DNA of 64,000 bases from Chryseobacterium lactis (GTDB lineage Bacteria; Bacteroidota; Bacteroidia; Flavobacteriales; Weeksellaceae). Below the pieces are notes generated by a model that was given only the letters and a program-made list of their open reading frames with translations, was not told the DNA's origin and did not search any database. Position numbers and translations under genes: made by a program. Where the stretch lies: positions 2,232,001 to 2,296,000 of the forward strand of contig NZ_CP033924.1 in NCBI RefSeq assembly GCF_003815875.1, written 5' to 3'. This document shows, in pieces, positions 1 through 10,031 of this stretch (position 1 is its first letter; each line of letters opens with the position of its first letter).

Positions 1-153
1 CTCAACAATCTTTCTTTTACTGGAAACATCATCCATTACTGTGAACTCATTTAGAGTTCCATTAAAAGAACCATCCGGGAGTAAATCTGCAAAATGTGGT
101 TTCACCAACATTTCATAATAACTCTTTGGTCCTACTAAAAATCTTTCGTTCAT
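1..153 (-). CDS. Phage structural protein, probable major capsid (partial, 3' end outside window)
   Basis: The ATG is at 153 and the frame is open to the window edge, giving the first 51 residues (starts MNERFLVGPKSYYEM). It lies directly after the head protease and a small acidic protein, the usual slot for a major capsid protein in HK97-type phages. The assignment rests on position only, since the visible N-terminus contains no diagnostic motif. The gap to the upstream gene is 11 bp, so it is in the same operon. Confidence 0.45.
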   Translation of the reverse strand, partial: MNERFLVGPKSYYEMLVKPHFADLLPDGSFNGTLNEFTVMDDVSSKRKIVE

Positions 154-164
154 AGCTTAATTTT

Positions 165-554
165 TTAGTCTCTTACTCCTTGATTATTTTTGTTTCCAAG
201 CTGACCAGAAAGGGCAACACTGCCAATACTGTAAATACCTAAATCGGCTTTACATCCTTTGGTGCTGATCACAGTTCCCAGAATGTCAATACTTGATAAA
301 TTCAAACTTGAAATGTCTAACACAGCATTTCCTGCATCTGCAGTAATTTGCCCGTGTTTTTCTTTTCCGTTTTTGTCGTAAACATGAATGTTTGCAACAT
401 TTAGATCATCACCTGCGCCAAATGTGGAAGCATCGGTGACCGTAGCTGTTTTGGCTGTTGCATCAACTACATAGTTGAGTTTTGCAACAAAACCGGTGCA
501 TTCGCAGCCCTCACAAAGGCCATTTTGTAGCACATCTTTTTCTAAGCCAGTCAT
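165..554 (-). CDS. Small phage head-region protein (decoration or spacer-like)
   Basis: 129 residues, not recognised as a named family. The N-terminus has a CEGCECTG cluster of three cysteines (about residues 15-19). The rest is predicted to be mostly beta, rich in G, D, T and N, with valine-rich strands and no membrane segment. It sits 17 bp after the protease gene and 11 bp before the probable capsid gene. In that slot phages commonly encode head decoration or stabilising proteins, so a virion role is inferred from context. Confidence 0.6.
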   Translation of the reverse strand: MTGLEKDVLQNGLCEGCECTGFVAKLNYVVDATAKTATVTDASTFGAGDDLNVANIHVYDKNGKEKHGQITADAGNAVLDISSLNLSSIDILGTVISTKGCKADLGIYSIGSVALSGQLGNKNNQGVRD

Positions 555-571
555 ATTATTGTTTGTTATTA

Positions 572-1708
572 TTATTCAGAGAATCCAACATCATCTGCAT
601 CAAACTTGGATTCAGAATTTCCACCATTATTTTTCGGCTTCGCCTGTCCCATATTCTTAGCAACTGTTTCTTCAATTTTTGTAACTCTGTTTTCAAAACC
701 TTTGAAGTCTTCAGAATCTTTGAAGTTTTCAGGTTTAACATTTTCTTTCACAACATTTGTAATCTGTGCAATCATGTTTTCCGGAAATCCATTTTTGAAG
801 AAATTTGTAAGTGCTGTACTTACTTGTTCATCAGTAGGGACTTTTGGTTCCATGTCAAAATCTTTCAAAGCATTGTTTAAAGCTGAAGTAAGGTTTTCAA
901 CTGTTAAAGGGTCCGTTTTATCACCTTTGTCATTTGGGACCAAATTCAGTGCTTTAAATGCATTTACAATAGCATCTGTTAATTTGTTCATATTTAAATT
1001 TTGAATTAATTTTTCAGGATCTTCCACTGTTGGTGGAGTAGTGGCAAGAGAGTTAAATACATTTAATGCATTTTGATTTTTAAAATTCCAATCTGTCTTG
1101 TTAATAGGTTTAAATTCCTCTTTTTGGTCAGTTGTCGAACTAACAAAGCCGTTTTCAACTGCCTGTGTTCCGGTAAACCATGTTTCAGCATTCATCCATT
1201 CTTCAACCTGTTCTTTGGACTTTCCTGTTAGATTCACATAAAAATCCCTGATACTGTTATTGAAGTTTCTCAAGTTTTTAGCTTGTTTTTCCACCTCATT
1301 AACGTCTCCCCAGGCAAATCCGGAAACATTGTGTATCATGTACCAAGAATTAGGGGAAATTTTAGAGTTTTTTGCAGCCGATAGGGGATAGGTAGCAGCC
1401 GAACAGATCATTCCCATTCCAATAGTTTCAACAGCATATCCATCATTTTCAAGCTGCTGAATGAAATCATGCATTGCCATAGCATCCCCAATCTGTCCAC
1501 CAAATGAATTGATTGTGATTCTGATGTTTTTTAAACCAGAATCAAGAATTTCTGAACGGAAGGACTTGAATGAAACTGAAGTCTGATCATTAAACCAATC
1601 TTGCAGGATCTCCTGGGTTTCGGCATCCACAATAGTTCCATCAATGAAGACATCAAGTCTTTCACCATTATTGGAAACTTTATAATTAAAAATTGGAATC
1701 TTTTTCAT
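572..1708 (-). CDS. ClpP-like prohead maturation protease with C-terminal scaffold-like region
   Basis: 378 residues. The N-terminal ~210 residues form a ClpP/S49-type serine protease domain: INSFGG near 67-71, the nucleophile Ser103 in GMICSAAT, and His126 in MIHN. The acidic member is probably the Glu of NAETWF, as in phage ClpP-like proteases. Residues ~220-378 are charged, partly helical, and end with a low-complexity PKNNGGNS tail. This matches phage proteases whose C-terminal part acts as scaffold and is removed during head maturation. Upstream gap 1709-1802 holds a terminator and one copy of the late palindrome, so this gene probably starts its own transcription unit. Confidence 0.9.
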   Translation of the reverse strand: MKKIPIFNYKVSNNGERLDVFIDGTIVDAETQEILQDWFNDQTSVSFKSFRSEILDSGLKNIRITINSFGGQIGDAMAMHDFIQQLENDGYAVETIGMGMICSAATYPLSAAKNSKISPNSWYMIHNVSGFAWGDVNEVEKQAKNLRNFNNSIRDFYVNLTGKSKEQVEEWMNAETWFTGTQAVENGFVSSTTDQKEEFKPINKTDWNFKNQNALNVFNSLATTPPTVEDPEKLIQNLNMNKLTDAIVNAFKALNLVPNDKGDKTDPLTVENLTSALNNALKDFDMEPKVPTDEQVSTALTNFFKNGFPENMIAQITNVVKENVKPENFKDSEDFKGFENRVTKIEETVAKNMGQAKPKNNGGNSESKFDADDVGFSE

Positions 1709-1750
1709 GCCTTAATTTATCAGTAACAAAGATATTTTGAAAGATTTAAA

Positions 1751-1769
1751 TATTGTTTTAAAAACAATA
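1751..1769. promoter_or_regulatory. Late-region palindrome copy 1 (TATTGTTTT-A-AAAACAATA)
   Basis: Perfect 9+9 bp inverted repeat around one central base, 43 bp upstream of the head protease start. The same palindrome occurs at 7614, 13772, 15685 and 19415, each time in a gap in front of a late-gene block. It is probably the binding site of a phage regulator; a fold-back RNA element is the alternative. Confidence 0.6.
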
Positions 1770-1797
1770 AAACCGTGCGAAATTCAGGCACGGTTTT
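1769..1797 (-). terminator. Rho-independent terminator after the small HTH gene
   Basis: Perfect 10-bp stem (AAAACCGTGC / GCACGGTTTT) with a 9-nt loop. On the minus strand it is followed by a T-rich run (TTTTATTGTTTTT). It lies 6 bp past the stop codon of the gene at 1803-2036 and separates the tail operon from the head-protease operon. Confidence 0.85.
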
Positions 1798-1802
1798 TAA
1801 TT

Positions 1803-2036
1803 TTACACTAAGCACCTTTCACAAATATTCCTTACGGTTGATTTTGGAACTTTAAGTTTTTGAGATATCTGACCAAAGGTAAGGCCTTTTTTACGTTCTA
1901 TGCAGGCTTTTAATTGAACCTGATTGACTCCTGCATACATACAGAATTTATCAAAATCAGCAATTGCCATTTCTAGAGCAATATTTTTATAATCAGCACT
2001 AAGAGATGATTTGGGATTTGTCGTTGTTTCTTGCAT
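1803..2036 (-). CDS. Small helix-turn-helix protein
   Basis: 77 residues. The C-terminal half (about 46-75, GLTFGQISQKLKVPKSTVRN) looks like a homeodomain-like/sigma-type helix-turn-helix. It overlaps the 3' end of the upstream gene by 38 bp in another frame and is followed immediately by a strong terminator, so it is the last gene of the tail operon. A regulatory role in late gene expression is possible. Its target could be the palindrome that recurs through this region, but nothing proves that. Confidence 0.7.
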   Translation of the reverse strand: MQETTTNPKSSLSADYKNIALEMAIADFDKFCMYAGVNQVQLKACIERKKGLTFGQISQKLKVPKSTVRNICERCLV

Positions 2037-2634
2037 TAATATTTTGTGTATTTGTTATTATTTTGGCACTGTCATTTAAAACTGCATTCACGTAAGATTC
2101 CGGCTGTAAATTAGATGTTGTGTAAGAGTTTCCCCATCCATTGAACATGAATGTACTTTTATCATTGCCATTTAAAGTTGTTTGAGAAGTATCTCTGGCA
2201 GTTAAGTAAGCGTAGGCCCATGAATTAGCTGTAACACTGATAACGGATCTTCTGTTTGATTCTATCTCAACCATAGAAGTATTATTCAAGGTAATATATG
2301 CTCTTGCAGCATAAGTTATAACCCTGCAACGGGAAGAATTATTTTGTGTCAAGTTTAATGTACCATTTTCCAACAAGATAATATCTGTGTTCATATCTGA
2401 CAAAGTTACCTCCCGGTTATAAAATCCTTCAGATTCCAAATCATCTACTGGGAAATATTGGATTAAATCCCGGAAACCATTATTAAATATCCATCGATAG
2501 TTTCCTTCAGACTTGACTATTCTTAGAATATCAATGTATGACTGTGCTTTTACAAAAAGAAAGAAAAGTTTGTTAATTTCAATCTTCCTTTGGCTATCTA
2601 TAATCAAATATTTTAATTCTTCAAATGTCATCAT
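1999..2634 (-). CDS. Phage tail-end protein with beta-helix-like repeats
   Basis: 211 residues. Residues ~1-60 are helical. From ~75 the chain is a string of short S/T/N-rich beta strands (about 85-205) with spaced small residues, typical of a beta-solenoid. It starts within the last codons of the tape measure gene (4-bp ATGA-type overlap), so it is translated together with it. Position after the tape measure suggests a tail-tip or adhesin role. I do not recognise the exact family. Confidence 0.65.
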   Translation of the reverse strand: MMTFEELKYLIIDSQRKIEINKLFFLFVKAQSYIDILRIVKSEGNYRWIFNNGFRDLIQYFPVDDLESEGFYNREVTLSDMNTDIILLENGTLNLTQNNSSRCRVITYAARAYITLNNTSMVEIESNRRSVISVTANSWAYAYLTARDTSQTTLNGNDKSTFMFNGWGNSYTTSNLQPESYVNAVLNDSAKIITNTQNINARNNDKSQIIS

Positions 2635-5600
2635 AATGTTGCGATTTCAGATTGTTTTTTTGATTCATTTTGCGAGTTCGTAATATCTCTTTGGACAACA
2701 TATGTTTTTCTCATAGATTCCTTTTTTTGAATAGCTGCCAATTCTTCGATACTTTGTTCAATTCTATCAAGTCGGTCAAGGTTGCCAGTGTTTCCGAATG
2801 TACTACTTGCTTTTTCATAATAGCTTCTAAATATGGGGGGCTGTAGATTACTTCCCAGATACGTTCCTCCTTTCATGAATTTCTTCATTGTTGCTCCACC
2901 ATCCCAATCTACTCCCCCACCAATGGAGTTGATTTTACTTGCAATTTGGGAGGGCGTTCCGGTGACTGTATATGTACTTTGGTCCTTCATGGAATTTTTG
3001 TTGATGATAGCTTCATCTTTTTCAATAAAAGCTTCTACCTCATTTGTTTTTGGATTAATGATGGGCATTCCGTTATTTTCAGAATGGTAAGAACCATTGT
3101 CCAAGCGTCCACCTGTACCAAATCTTTTTTTAAACTGTCCACCAAAACCATATTGAACTTTGTCTATATTAGCCATAGTGGAAGCAAATCTGACTGTGGC
3201 TAGTGTTGATAGAATTGCACCGAATATTGGCCCTGCGATTGGCCCTAATTGCATTACAGTACTCCAAATGTTACCAAGTTCTACTAAAAAGGCAATTCGA
3301 GCTTCAGCTTTCTTAGTTTTTTTCAACTTCTCTCCGGCTTCCTTATCTGCTTTTTTCTTTTTCTCATTGGCTTGTCGTTCAATGCTTTCTCTTTCAGATG
3401 ATGATTGAGCAAATCTTTGAAGTTGCTGGGTTTCAATGTCAATACGTTCATATGCTAATTGTTTACTCTGTTCAATTCTGGCACGTTCTGCGTCAAAATA
3501 ATCATTCATAGCCTGTTGCGCTATATTAAATGATTCAGCAATGACAAGTCCTGCCTGTTCAGAATAATCCTTATCACCAATCATAAATTTTCCATCCTTG
3601 CCAGAGATAGATTTTGTAAGAGATGAGGCTAGTCCTGAAACACCACTTCCAGGAATCCCAGAAGAGACTGTTGATTTTGAATCTTTATAATTTTGTTCCG
3701 CTTCAGCCTTTTGTCCCTCTAATTTTTGCCTTTCTTTTAGCAGCTTATTGAACTCTCTCATCTCATCATTATTCAGTTCACGCTTTTGCATTTCAAGTTC
3801 TAAAAGCCTTATTTTGGCAATGACACTTCCTAATTCCGCATTAGTATTTTGTAATTCCAATCGTGCAGAAATTTTTTGAAGTTCAATTTTTTTCTGTGCA
3901 TTACTAAGCTCTTTGCTTTGTAAAACTAGTTTTCTGTCAGAAGCTGATAACATTTCGTTTGAGTTGGCCAAATCTTCTGTTGTTTCATCCACTACTTTAA
4001 AAGAAACTCTTGTAGCTTTTATACGGTATTCACGATTATTTTTATTCTCAGCATCTAATTTTTCTTTGACAGCTCGAAATAAACTATTTGTTTCTTCTAT
4101 GGAACCTTTAGAATATTGAGATTGTAAATCCAGTAGTTTCTGATTATAACTAATCTGCATACTTGTACTTTCTTCATAATATGATTTTTCAGCATCTAAT
4201 TTTTCTTGTTCATTAGAATAAGGGGAATTAATAACAAGGTCTCTTTTCTTCACTATTGCATCCTCTTCATTTTTCAATTCATCATCAAATCTTTTTTTGG
4301 TAATGTTATACAACTTTTCATTAGTTTCCTTTGTAGCCTTTATTTTGTCCAATTGAGCTTGTGATTCCTGCTTTCTTTCTTCTGCATTTCCTTTCTTCAA
4401 ATACGCAATCTTAGCATCATAGTATTTATTGTTACTTGCTAGACTTTTTTTAAGATAATCATCTTCCTGAATAGATCCCTGCATAAAAGACTTTTCCAAG
4501 ACTGATAATTCATTATTTTTATTAGCTTCAAGATCTCTAATATAATCTTTCTGTGTTCCCGTTAATCTCGACCCTTTGTCTGAAGCTTTTTTTTCGGTTT
4601 TGGTAAGGGAATCAAGATAGGCTTGCTTTTGTTTAATTTGTTTGTCAAGTTCATTATACCTTTTAGATCCGATTTCAGCTGCATCAAATTCAGCTGTTAA
4701 AGCTTGTATTTCTTCTCTTAAAGCAGCTAATGTTCTTGATGGAACACTACTACCTTTATTTTCAGTGAATCCATTAGTTGTCCCCTTGGCAACATTTTGC
4801 ACTTGCTCTTTTGTTAAAGTATTTATTTGCTTTTGAAGATCAATCCTCTCCTTTAGATTATTATTATAAACATCTTCAGCATCACCAGGGCCAATTCCAA
4901 TCATTCCACCAACACCACGAGCGAATTCACCCCAAGATCGGCTGTCAAAAACCTTGTTTTTATATTTATCTGCTTCAAGTTTTGCATTGGCATCATCAGT
5001 TGCCTTCATCTCAAGCTCAACCAATTTTTTTTGCTTTTCCTGAACAAGTGATTCAACAGCTTTTGCCCTGGCAACTTCAAGAATCTTTTTCCGGTAGGCC
5101 TCAAGAATTTTTGTTCCTTCAGCTGTTTTAACATTTTCGAGAGTAAGAGCATTTAAATATTGAGGATTAATATTAATTAGCTCTTGAAGTGCAATTTTTT
5201 TTGTGCTTAATGCAATAGTATTATCCTTTAAAATACGGGTTAAGATCTCAATTTTGGCTATGGTATCAACTGTTGCGTCAGTAACTTTTTTGGTTAATTC
5301 AGAATTCAACTTCATGTCCATTGCAGATTGTTTCATTGCATTTCCTTGTTTCTTCATACTTTCAGCACTGGATTCTGTTCTTGCACTTAGTAAAGCAATT
5401 GCACCTCCTAATGCAATTATACCCCCTAGAATCCAACCAATGGGCGTGGTAGCCATAGCAATGTTAAGGGATATCCATGCGGCTCTTAATCCTGGAATTA
5501 CGCTATAAAATAGAACTACTGTTGCATTTAATACTCTCCATGCTGCATTGGCTGCAAGTAAAGCTAAAGTCTGAGCTCTGATAAGAATATTGGAAGCAGT

Positions 5601-7610
5601 GATTAAGGCATTTCCAATAACAGTTCTGGCAGCATAAACAATTGTTTGTGAAATTGAAACTGCTAAGGCTTCAATGTTTTTCCAATAAGCTAAAGTTAAA
5701 AGAGTTATTAAAGTAATCCATCCAGTCAAAGGAATAGCCCCAATTGCGCCTGTAATTGCAGTAATTAAGACAATGGCACCTCGTAAAAAAGCTTGTAGAT
5801 TTTTATTATTACCCATATCGGTAAAACTCTTTTTAAGTTTGTCCATCCCAGCAGCGAGGTTTTGATTTTTTTTATCAAAAGCATCTGTAATATTGGAAGT
5901 ATCCTTGTATGCATCACCTGCACTTTTAATACTTTTTCTGAATGTTTCTGAGTTCTTTCCAAGTACACCTAATGCTGTGACAATCCCAGCTCCACCTTTT
6001 TTAGCAAGTTCAGAATCTCCAAGAGATTGAATCAATTCTTCAATTCCAGCCTTATCTTTAGTAATTCCTTCTGCAACACGAATAAGTGCTTCAGCTGGAT
6101 TAGTATTTATTAAGTCAGAAAATTCTTTCTTTGTCATTTTTGCAAACTTTGCAAACTTCTCTGTATCACTTGCTAGTTTTGGAATGATTCGAACCAATGC
6201 AGTAGAAGATGTTTCCGCAGATTGTCCATATTGCTCAAATCCGGAGGCTAGACCAAGAACCGCTGGCAATGTTATTTCTGATATTCCCTTTAAACCGGCC
6301 ATCCTTTTTGCAAAATCATTCAGAAATGGAACAGAAGCAACAGATTCATTTGCGAGCGTACGCACAGCATTACCAGTTCTTAACATTTGCTGCTCAGTAA
6401 CTCTTCCATTTTCAAAAACGTTGATGAGTTTCACCAAACTTTCGGTACCGGTTTCAACATCACCGAAATCTTTACCAAAAGCTGTTTTTATCTTATCAAT
6501 ACCGGAAACAACGCCTGCAAGATCATTTTCATCAACTCCTGCTTTGATAGCAATATTTCCAATGTTAACTAATTCTTTTAGATTTGTTCTGGTGTCGAGT
6601 TGTGCTAGTTTATCAACAAGACTTTGAGCGCCACCAGCAGCCTTTTGAAGCTCTACCTCCATTGAAGTAACACTATCACTTAGCTCATAAGTATTTTGAA
6701 CCAATTCTTGAGTTTTGGCAATTGCAGTATTAAAAGAAAGATATCCAACTAAAAAGCCAGTGATTTCCCCTTTAAGGTTCTTAAAATAATTTTTAAGGTT
6801 ATTCGTCACCTGCGCCCCAATAGTCCCTGTATTCCTTAAATCTGTTTGAATTCGATTGATTGCGCTTGAAAATTGGGAAGCTGCATTTCTGTTTTCAATA
6901 ATTTCTCTCTGAATAGCTTCAAGGTCTCCAGTTCCATTTGTCTTAACTGCATCAAGTTTATTTTTCAATACGGACAATTCGGCATCAAGGTCCCTAACTC
7001 TATTTTTAGCCTCATTAAGTTGGGTGGCAATAACATTACCAAGACCGGACTTAACCAATGATTCAAGAGTATTTTTATTTAAACCTTGCAACATTTGATT
7101 TCCGGGATAATTACCAACATTTCTTTGAAACTGGCCAAGGCGTGATTCAATCTGCTTCACTTTACTATCTAATGCGGTAACTTCAGCCTGTGCAGTTTTG
7201 AATTCTGAAGAATCGATTCCAAATTTTACCCCTAAATTTTTAGCATTAGTTCTGGCTTCATTTAATTGTTTAAGAAGTAGTTTCCATTCGCTCGTGCTAT
7301 TACGGGTTTCTTCACGAGATCTTTTTTGTTCTGCAGTTTGTTGTTTGTTGGCATTATTGAGTGCTAAAGTCTCGTTTTTAAGACGGATGGTCTCCTGTCT
7401 CAGGCGTTCGGTTTCCAGTTTTGCCTGATTCATTTCTTCCTTATACTTTGTAGCATCTCCAGAAGAAAGGCCACCTTGAGAAATCAAATCCTTAAGCTGC
7501 TTCCATCTTTTTCTCGCATCATCAAATTCTTTATTGACCTTTTTCATGTCTGCAAGAACAACACCTTGCCCTTGAAGTTTTACTTCATATATTTTGGTAA
7601 TATTAGCCAT
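2631..7610 (-). CDS. Tail tape measure protein
   Basis: 1659 residues, the longest gene of the prophage and the usual size for a tail-length ruler. Long coiled coils occupy about 20-270 and 960-1380. A hydrophobic section lies near 600-760, including runs such as ILGGIIALGGAIALLSA, with further hydrophobic segments near 1450-1500. A glycine-rich C-terminal part contains the FGTGG / GGxLxGxSH-like stretch typical of tape measures. The ATG at 7610 lies directly behind a copy of the late palindrome. The protein fills the tail tube and is ejected with the DNA. Its length implies a tail well over 200 nm by the ~0.15 nm per residue rule for such proteins. Confidence 0.92.
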   Translation of the reverse strand: MANITKIYEVKLQGQGVVLADMKKVNKEFDDARKRWKQLKDLISQGGLSSGDATKYKEEMNQAKLETERLRQETIRLKNETLALNNANKQQTAEQKRSREETRNSTSEWKLLLKQLNEARTNAKNLGVKFGIDSSEFKTAQAEVTALDSKVKQIESRLGQFQRNVGNYPGNQMLQGLNKNTLESLVKSGLGNVIATQLNEAKNRVRDLDAELSVLKNKLDAVKTNGTGDLEAIQREIIENRNAASQFSSAINRIQTDLRNTGTIGAQVTNNLKNYFKNLKGEITGFLVGYLSFNTAIAKTQELVQNTYELSDSVTSMEVELQKAAGGAQSLVDKLAQLDTRTNLKELVNIGNIAIKAGVDENDLAGVVSGIDKIKTAFGKDFGDVETGTESLVKLINVFENGRVTEQQMLRTGNAVRTLANESVASVPFLNDFAKRMAGLKGISEITLPAVLGLASGFEQYGQSAETSSTALVRIIPKLASDTEKFAKFAKMTKKEFSDLINTNPAEALIRVAEGITKDKAGIEELIQSLGDSELAKKGGAGIVTALGVLGKNSETFRKSIKSAGDAYKDTSNITDAFDKKNQNLAAGMDKLKKSFTDMGNNKNLQAFLRGAIVLITAITGAIGAIPLTGWITLITLLTLAYWKNIEALAVSISQTIVYAARTVIGNALITASNILIRAQTLALLAANAAWRVLNATVVLFYSVIPGLRAAWISLNIAMATTPIGWILGGIIALGGAIALLSARTESSAESMKKQGNAMKQSAMDMKLNSELTKKVTDATVDTIAKIEILTRILKDNTIALSTKKIALQELININPQYLNALTLENVKTAEGTKILEAYRKKILEVARAKAVESLVQEKQKKLVELEMKATDDANAKLEADKYKNKVFDSRSWGEFARGVGGMIGIGPGDAEDVYNNNLKERIDLQKQINTLTKEQVQNVAKGTTNGFTENKGSSVPSRTLAALREEIQALTAEFDAAEIGSKRYNELDKQIKQKQAYLDSLTKTEKKASDKGSRLTGTQKDYIRDLEANKNNELSVLEKSFMQGSIQEDDYLKKSLASNNKYYDAKIAYLKKGNAEERKQESQAQLDKIKATKETNEKLYNITKKRFDDELKNEEDAIVKKRDLVINSPYSNEQEKLDAEKSYYEESTSMQISYNQKLLDLQSQYSKGSIEETNSLFRAVKEKLDAENKNNREYRIKATRVSFKVVDETTEDLANSNEMLSASDRKLVLQSKELSNAQKKIELQKISARLELQNTNAELGSVIAKIRLLELEMQKRELNNDEMREFNKLLKERQKLEGQKAEAEQNYKDSKSTVSSGIPGSGVSGLASSLTKSISGKDGKFMIGDKDYSEQAGLVIAESFNIAQQAMNDYFDAERARIEQSKQLAYERIDIETQQLQRFAQSSSERESIERQANEKKKKADKEAGEKLKKTKKAEARIAFLVELGNIWSTVMQLGPIAGPIFGAILSTLATVRFASTMANIDKVQYGFGGQFKKRFGTGGRLDNGSYHSENNGMPIINPKTNEVEAFIEKDEAIINKNSMKDQSTYTVTGTPSQIASKINSIGGGVDWDGGATMKKFMKGGTYLGSNLQPPIFRSYYEKASSTFGNTGNLDRLDRIEQSIEELAAIQKKESMRKTYVVQRDITNSQNESKKQSEIATL

Positions 7611-7613
7611 ATT

Positions 7614-7632
7614 TATTGTTTTAAAGACAATA
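7614..7632. promoter_or_regulatory. Late-region palindrome copy 2
   Basis: TATTGTTTT-A-AAGACAATA: the same 19-bp palindrome with one mismatch, ending 4 bp before the tape measure ATG. So close to the start codon it could also influence translation. Confidence 0.55.
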
Positions 7633-7649
7633 TTTTACTTTAAAAATTT

Positions 7650-10031
7650 TTATCGCGGAATATCTGTATACAAGCACATTAATCGGTTGTATTGCGTGTC
7701 AAATACTTTATCAATAATTGTATTGTCAGTGTTACTAATCGGTTCAGTCAAAACTTCGACAGCATCTGTCAAAATGCTTTTTTCACTTGGATATGTATTT
7801 TTATTTTCTCTCTCAGAAACCGGCACCCATTTTCTCAACAAACATCCGGTTGAAGTATCTTTTAATGCCTTATAGCCATCAATTTTAATAAGTTCAAACA
7901 ATTCACCATGTATGGCAATTCTTTCACGATGAAACCAGTTTGTTACATCTTTGTTTGTCATATCCATGTAAGTGTTTAGTTGCCTTCCATCATTCATTAT
8001 CGCTAATCTTTGCCAGAAGAATCTTTTAATTAATCCACGACCTAAGACATAGCTTCCAGAATCACCAATCTTTTCATCTGTATAGGAAAGGATAGGATCA
8101 TTTTCACCACCTTTTTTATAGTTTACAGCGAATAGATAAGGGAAATCATTATAAGTTGTAATTGAACCATCATTGTCCTTAAATCTCCAGCCTCCAACAC
8201 CAGAAACACGACCTTTATAATATGCTGTTTTTGGCGAAAATGTATTTTGAGATTCACCACTTGAAGTATTTGAAATGTTTTCTGGAACCATACAAATTAT
8301 TTGTGGTGCTTGACCTGTCACATCTGAAAAATCGTCGACATTAAAGTGCATAGTAGGTGAATAGAATCTATTTTCATACTCTTTTTTTTCTGCCTTAAAT
8401 CTCTCAGAAAATAAATATTTACCGCTTGCAAGTGTGATTTTATACCGGTCTTGAACAATTTTCAATGCTCCATCATTAGAATCATCTTTAAACTTAAATA
8501 CGAATTCTCTTGCGTTGTTGTTGTAGATTTCAACATGACTTTCTTTAGAAATATCTTCTTTATAAGTCCAATCAATCACATTGCCGTTGAAATAACCTTT
8601 CTTTTTTTGTGATTGATCATGAGTAATAGAATATTCATGAGTAGGTTCAATCAGTACTTCCTTGTTTACAGGATCTGTTTGAAATGATAGATTGTATAAA
8701 TCAACTTCACCTCTTAGAAAATCTAAAAATTTATGTTTTTGAAATGGCAGGTAAGAATCAAAAGAAACATTACCTCCCAACGGAATTTTGAAGTATTCAA
8801 TTTGAAATTGGTCAACCTTAAGAGTACATCTAGCAACAGTTGCTGTTTTACTTTCTTTTACTCTTAGTTTTACTTTACAGATTACTTCGTCATTTGGCTG
8901 AACAAGAGTTGAGAAAAATACATTTGCAACATCACTTCCTTCTGTACTTCCAACGGTCGGGGCTTGGTGATCAAAAATTTGATTCTGTTGTTTCTGCACC
9001 ATTCCCGAAGCATTTTTCTGATACCAAAACACATTTAGTTCTACAATGGAAGACAGATCTATTTTATAATCATAGAAAAGCTGTAAAGAAAACGTTACTT
9101 CTAAGGGGCCATAATGAGGCGTCTTATATTGCCAAACCATATCTGTACCACCTCCATGTTCATCATTACCCCGATAATCTCCACCAGGAACAGTGTTGTT
9201 ATTATCAAAACACGGTGTTGGGGTATCTCTTACATTCAGATCAACAAAATCATCCATTTCCTCAAATCTCCTTTCAATATCACTTTTTGCTAAAAACTTG
9301 TGTATATCATACTTTGTTCCTCCGGATGTAAGGAAATTTCCAAAAGTCCACAAAAGAACTTGTCTGCGATAAAACGATGAATCAAAAAAATCAGATTTTA
9401 TTTTATATCCAAACATTTTAAAAGCCCAGTAAGTAATGAAGTACTTTGATAGAGATGGTCTAAAATTCTTTATATGATAACTCTTATCATTATTGTCTTG
9501 AAGATCTAAAGGAGCGGCATATTTGACGGGTGCAAATACATATGGAAGATTCTCATCTGTTCCATCAAAATTCCAAGAATTAATAATCGTGTTTTTATCA
9601 AATATTAATTGTAAATCTTTTAATATTTCAAATAATGTCAGTTCCTTCATATCAATAATCCAGTCACCATTGTTTCCAAAAGCATCAATTTCATAAGATG
9701 TTGGCTTATTTGCCTTTCTGAAAGCTTTTTTTGGTAATGCTTTTCCTATAAATATTTCATCACCATTTGCCTCAATCACAATTCTTCTCATTCCTTTAAA
9801 AAATTCATTAGGCGTTAAATCTTCTACTGAAGTATTATGGAATGTATTTAGGATTTTTTGATTACTTTGTGTTGCTGGAAGTTTAATTCCAGTTGATTCA
9901 CTGCTTTTTTTAGCTTGGAAATTCTCAACATCTTCCAGTTGATAATCTATAGCAATAGGGAAATCAGAATTGGTGTCAATATCCAATTCCTCATTATCTA
10001 AAATAAGTCTTAAATAGTCACCTCCTGCCAT
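7650..10031 (-). CDS. Large phage structural protein (tail/baseplate)
   Basis: 793 residues with no signal peptide or membrane segment, rich in aromatic residues and beta strands. The N-terminus (MAGGDYLRLILDNEELDID) and overall layout resemble large minor structural proteins of Bacteroidota phages encoded next to the tape measure. The start overlaps the stop of the preceding gene by one base. It probably contributes to the tail tip or baseplate hub. The family is not recognised and the role is inferred from context. Confidence 0.7.
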   Translation of the reverse strand: MAGGDYLRLILDNEELDIDTNSDFPIAIDYQLEDVENFQAKKSSESTGIKLPATQSNQKILNTFHNTSVEDLTPNEFFKGMRRIVIEANGDEIFIGKALPKKAFRKANKPTSYEIDAFGNNGDWIIDMKELTLFEILKDLQLIFDKNTIINSWNFDGTDENLPYVFAPVKYAAPLDLQDNNDKSYHIKNFRPSLSKYFITYWAFKMFGYKIKSDFFDSSFYRRQVLLWTFGNFLTSGGTKYDIHKFLAKSDIERRFEEMDDFVDLNVRDTPTPCFDNNNTVPGGDYRGNDEHGGGTDMVWQYKTPHYGPLEVTFSLQLFYDYKIDLSSIVELNVFWYQKNASGMVQKQQNQIFDHQAPTVGSTEGSDVANVFFSTLVQPNDEVICKVKLRVKESKTATVARCTLKVDQFQIEYFKIPLGGNVSFDSYLPFQKHKFLDFLRGEVDLYNLSFQTDPVNKEVLIEPTHEYSITHDQSQKKKGYFNGNVIDWTYKEDISKESHVEIYNNNAREFVFKFKDDSNDGALKIVQDRYKITLASGKYLFSERFKAEKKEYENRFYSPTMHFNVDDFSDVTGQAPQIICMVPENISNTSSGESQNTFSPKTAYYKGRVSGVGGWRFKDNDGSITTYNDFPYLFAVNYKKGGENDPILSYTDEKIGDSGSYVLGRGLIKRFFWQRLAIMNDGRQLNTYMDMTNKDVTNWFHRERIAIHGELFELIKIDGYKALKDTSTGCLLRKWVPVSERENKNTYPSEKSILTDAVEVLTEPISNTDNTIIDKVFDTQYNRLMCLYTDIPR

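Noticed and set aside
1999..2634. Diversity-generating retroelement target
   Set aside because: No reverse transcriptase or template repeat was seen near this beta-helix-like tail protein.
6184..6627. Plus-strand 147-codon frame within the tape measure gene
   Set aside because: Antisense shadow of a strongly coding 1659-codon gene.
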